21,929 nucleotides of DNA from a virus. Numbering within the stretch: the stretch's first letter is position 1; every line of letters starts with the position of its first letter. Shown piece by piece: positions 20,561 to 21,929 of the stretch. The position numbers and the translations under genes were made by a program. The DNA lies in IMG/VR virus record IMGVR_UViG_3300042563_000212, positions 1-21,929 of that record; one strand, given 5' to 3'. The notes under the pieces are model-generated. The model did not search any database, was not told where the DNA came from, and worked only from the letters and a program-made list of their open reading frames with translations.

Positions 20561-21929
20561 TTATAGTTTTTTGTTTGATCTACCTTTTGCATTCTCTTTA
20601 GCCACTGCTAAATCGTTTGCCATGTTCTCTCTTGCAACAGCTATTTTATCTTTTTCAACTGCCATCTTATCATTAAATTGTTTATTCTTAGATTGCATAT
20701 CAGCCATCTTAAGTGAATAGTCTTTAGTAGCTTTTTCTTGTTCTTGAGATAGTTTACTCATCTCTAATACATCAGGAATAGCATTTGCATTCACATCCTC
20801 GCTCTCAACATTGCCAAATCCTGTAGCTTGAATGATTGCAATTTTCTCTTTAGATAATCTATCAAGTTGTTTTTGATAATCATCGTGAGCCAATTGTTGT
20901 TCTTGTTGTTGAGCAGCTTGTTGTATTTGTGCTTCAGCAATTTTACCTTGTTGTTCAATTTGTTGCTGTTGTTGCTGTGCTTGTTGAGCTTGTTGTGCAT
21001 CAACTTTATCTCTAAGATCTTTAAACACTTTTTTAAGTTCTCTTGTAGACTTAGTGCTGTACAATTCAATAACATCATACAATGAACCACCGTTCTGCAT
21101 AAGAGGTTGTGCCAATTGTCTAAGTTCATTAAACATTTGAGTATCTTCTGGTCTGTTGGTTAAGAATACTTTTAAGTCTCTAAATTTAAGATCAGTTCCG
21201 TTCACTTGTACAAATGCAGACTCTCCTTCATTTGTAATGTAAGAAAGTGTACTCTGTGGTTTAGAACTCTCTATATATAATGCAGCATCAATGATTGCTT
21301 GATATAGTTGACCAAGCACATACTCGTGTGCAACGAATAGAGGCTCTGTTTGTGAATAAGATTGTGTAATAGCAGCTTGTGTACCTGTAGCAGATTCAGA
21401 AGCTGATACTGAACCCATACGTTGTTTAGACATACCTATTAGTTCCCAACATTCATTCTTGATTTGTTGAGCTAGTGTATATCTAGATTGAATCTCTTGT
21501 GTACGTGTAAGATCTATTTCTCTATGTTGATTAAATGAGCTTGGAGATTTTAAGTTCTCTGGACTATCATCAATAAATACAACACCTCTGTTACGAGCTT
21601 CCATTTCCCATATATCAAGAGCATCTTGTGCATCTCCATCTTTAGGAGTTGGTATATGTCTAATAGATGTTAAATACACCTTACCCACTTCTTTCTCAAG
21701 AAGTTTGTATAGTTGATTCATACATACATTATATATAACCTGGAAAGGCTTCATCAGATCCACTAAAGACTTTGCCTCAGTGTTCTTTATCTCATGGGTA
21801 AGACCAATGATAGGGCAATAATTTAATAGCGTGTAAGGCTTTATATGATAGATATCTGGACCTATCTTAATTCCTTGGTACCACTGATTAATCCATCCCC
21901 AATCTAATGATTGTTGTGTAGGTATAGTT
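20561..21929 (-). CDS. Portal protein, C-terminal part (5' end outside window)
   Basis: An uninterrupted frame of 455 codons plus TAA reaches the right edge, so the start lies outside; an internal ATG at 21763 is not the start, since reading continues upstream through TIPTQQSLDWGWINQWYQGI. The segment MSKQRMGSVSASESATGTQA followed by YSQTEPLFVAHEYV is characteristic of the crAss-like portal, the dodecameric ring through which DNA is packaged and ejected. The C-terminal 150 residues are a Gln/Ala/Lys-rich coiled coil (Gln-rich core at 20864-21001), ending in a basic NDLAVAKENAKGRSNKKL tail. It is separated from the scaffold gene by a promoter candidate. A plus-strand frame and a shifted minus-strand frame over the Gln-rich stretch are shadows. 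Confidence 0.85.
   Translation of the reverse strand, partial: TIPTQQSLDWGWINQWYQGIKIGPDIYHIKPYTLLNYCPIIGLTHEIKNTEAKSLVDLMKPFQVIYNVCMNQLYKLLEKEVGKVYLTSIRHIPTPKDGDAQDALDIWEMEARNRGVVFIDDSPENLKSPSSFNQHREIDLTRTQEIQSRYTLAQQIKNECWELIGMSKQRMGSVSASESATGTQAAITQSYSQTEPLFVAHEYVLGQLYQAIIDAALYIESSKPQSTLSYITNEGESAFVQVNGTDLKFRDLKVFLTNRPEDTQMFNELRQLAQPLMQNGGSLYDVIELYSTKSTRELKKVFKDLRDKVDAQQAQQAQQQQQQIEQQGKIAEAQIQQAAQQQEQQLAHDDYQKQLDRLSKEKIAIIQATGFGNVESEDVNANAIPDVLEMSKLSQEQEKATKDYSLKMADMQSKNKQFNDKMAVEKDKIAVARENMANDLAVAKENAKGRSNKKL
20864..21001 (-). repeat. Gln-rich coiled-coil tract in the portal C-terminus
   Basis: About 46 codons encode a Gln/Ala-dominated stretch with a run of six glutamines and repeated QQA and EQQ units. 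The DNA is a degenerate TTG/TTGTTG repeat on the plus strand. It probably forms the helical barrel at the inner end of the portal. Confidence 0.75.

Noticed and set aside
19642-21129. Plus-strand and shifted frames across scaffold and portal genes (Ser-rich, Leu-rich, Asn/Leu/Lys-rich)
   Set aside because: They arise from Asp- and Gln-codon runs read in other frames; the real frames carry conserved portal and scaffold-like sequence.

Overview
The window is about 22 kb of AT-rich DNA from a crAss-like (Crassvirales-type) double-stranded DNA phage, most likely infecting a member of the Bacteroidota. The evidence is a gene set and gene order that I recognise from this group: portal, acidic scaffold-like protein, major capsid protein, a run of conserved connector and virion proteins, an IHF/HU-like basic protein, a P22 gp4-like tail protein and a giant P22 gp10-like 'muzzle' protein. 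Two candidate promoters also resemble the Bacteroidota pattern (TTTG, about 20 bases, TAnnTTT). All real genes lie on the minus strand, so transcription runs from high to low coordinates. Assignments rest on remembered family patterns, not database searches. Twenty stop codons are visible: 19 TAA, one TGA and no TAG.

Head module, in transcription order: the portal C-terminal part (cut by the window edge at 21929), a promoter candidate, the scaffold-like protein, the major capsid protein, a structured GC-rich intergenic stretch of about 150 bases with a terminator, two connector-type proteins (322 and 243 aa), a 398-aa virion protein with a Thr/Ser tail, and a strong terminator. Next come a 189-aa conserved protein, a 44-aa four-knuckle Cys protein, an 89-aa protein, a collar-domain fibre protein (357 aa) and a small Cys/Thr-tail protein (105 aa), closed by a double hairpin terminator at 11971-12029.

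Tail module: after its own promoter candidate come a calcineurin-like metallophosphoesterase with an N-terminal helix-turn-helix-like segment, a 242-aa ring protein, the IHF/HU-like protein, the P22 gp4-like protein and the 1663-aa muzzle. These are packed with overlaps or gaps of a few bases, suggesting one polycistronic message.

Accessory end (1-3972) is the most unusual part. The muzzle ends in seven Cys-x-x-x-Gly-x-Ala units joined by poly-threonine linkers. Three consecutive small genes follow that share one N-terminal domain of about 70 residues. The first two continue into Ser/Thr linkers and Cys-containing beta-type domains. The third carries what looks like the normal C-terminal domain of a crAss-like muzzle. 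The muzzle therefore appears to be divided between two genes with fibre-like genes inserted between the halves. A free-standing GIY-YIG/NUMOD homing endonuclease and the start of a zinc-ribbon virion protein (cut by the left edge) complete the window. No intergenic stretch exceeds about 205 bases.
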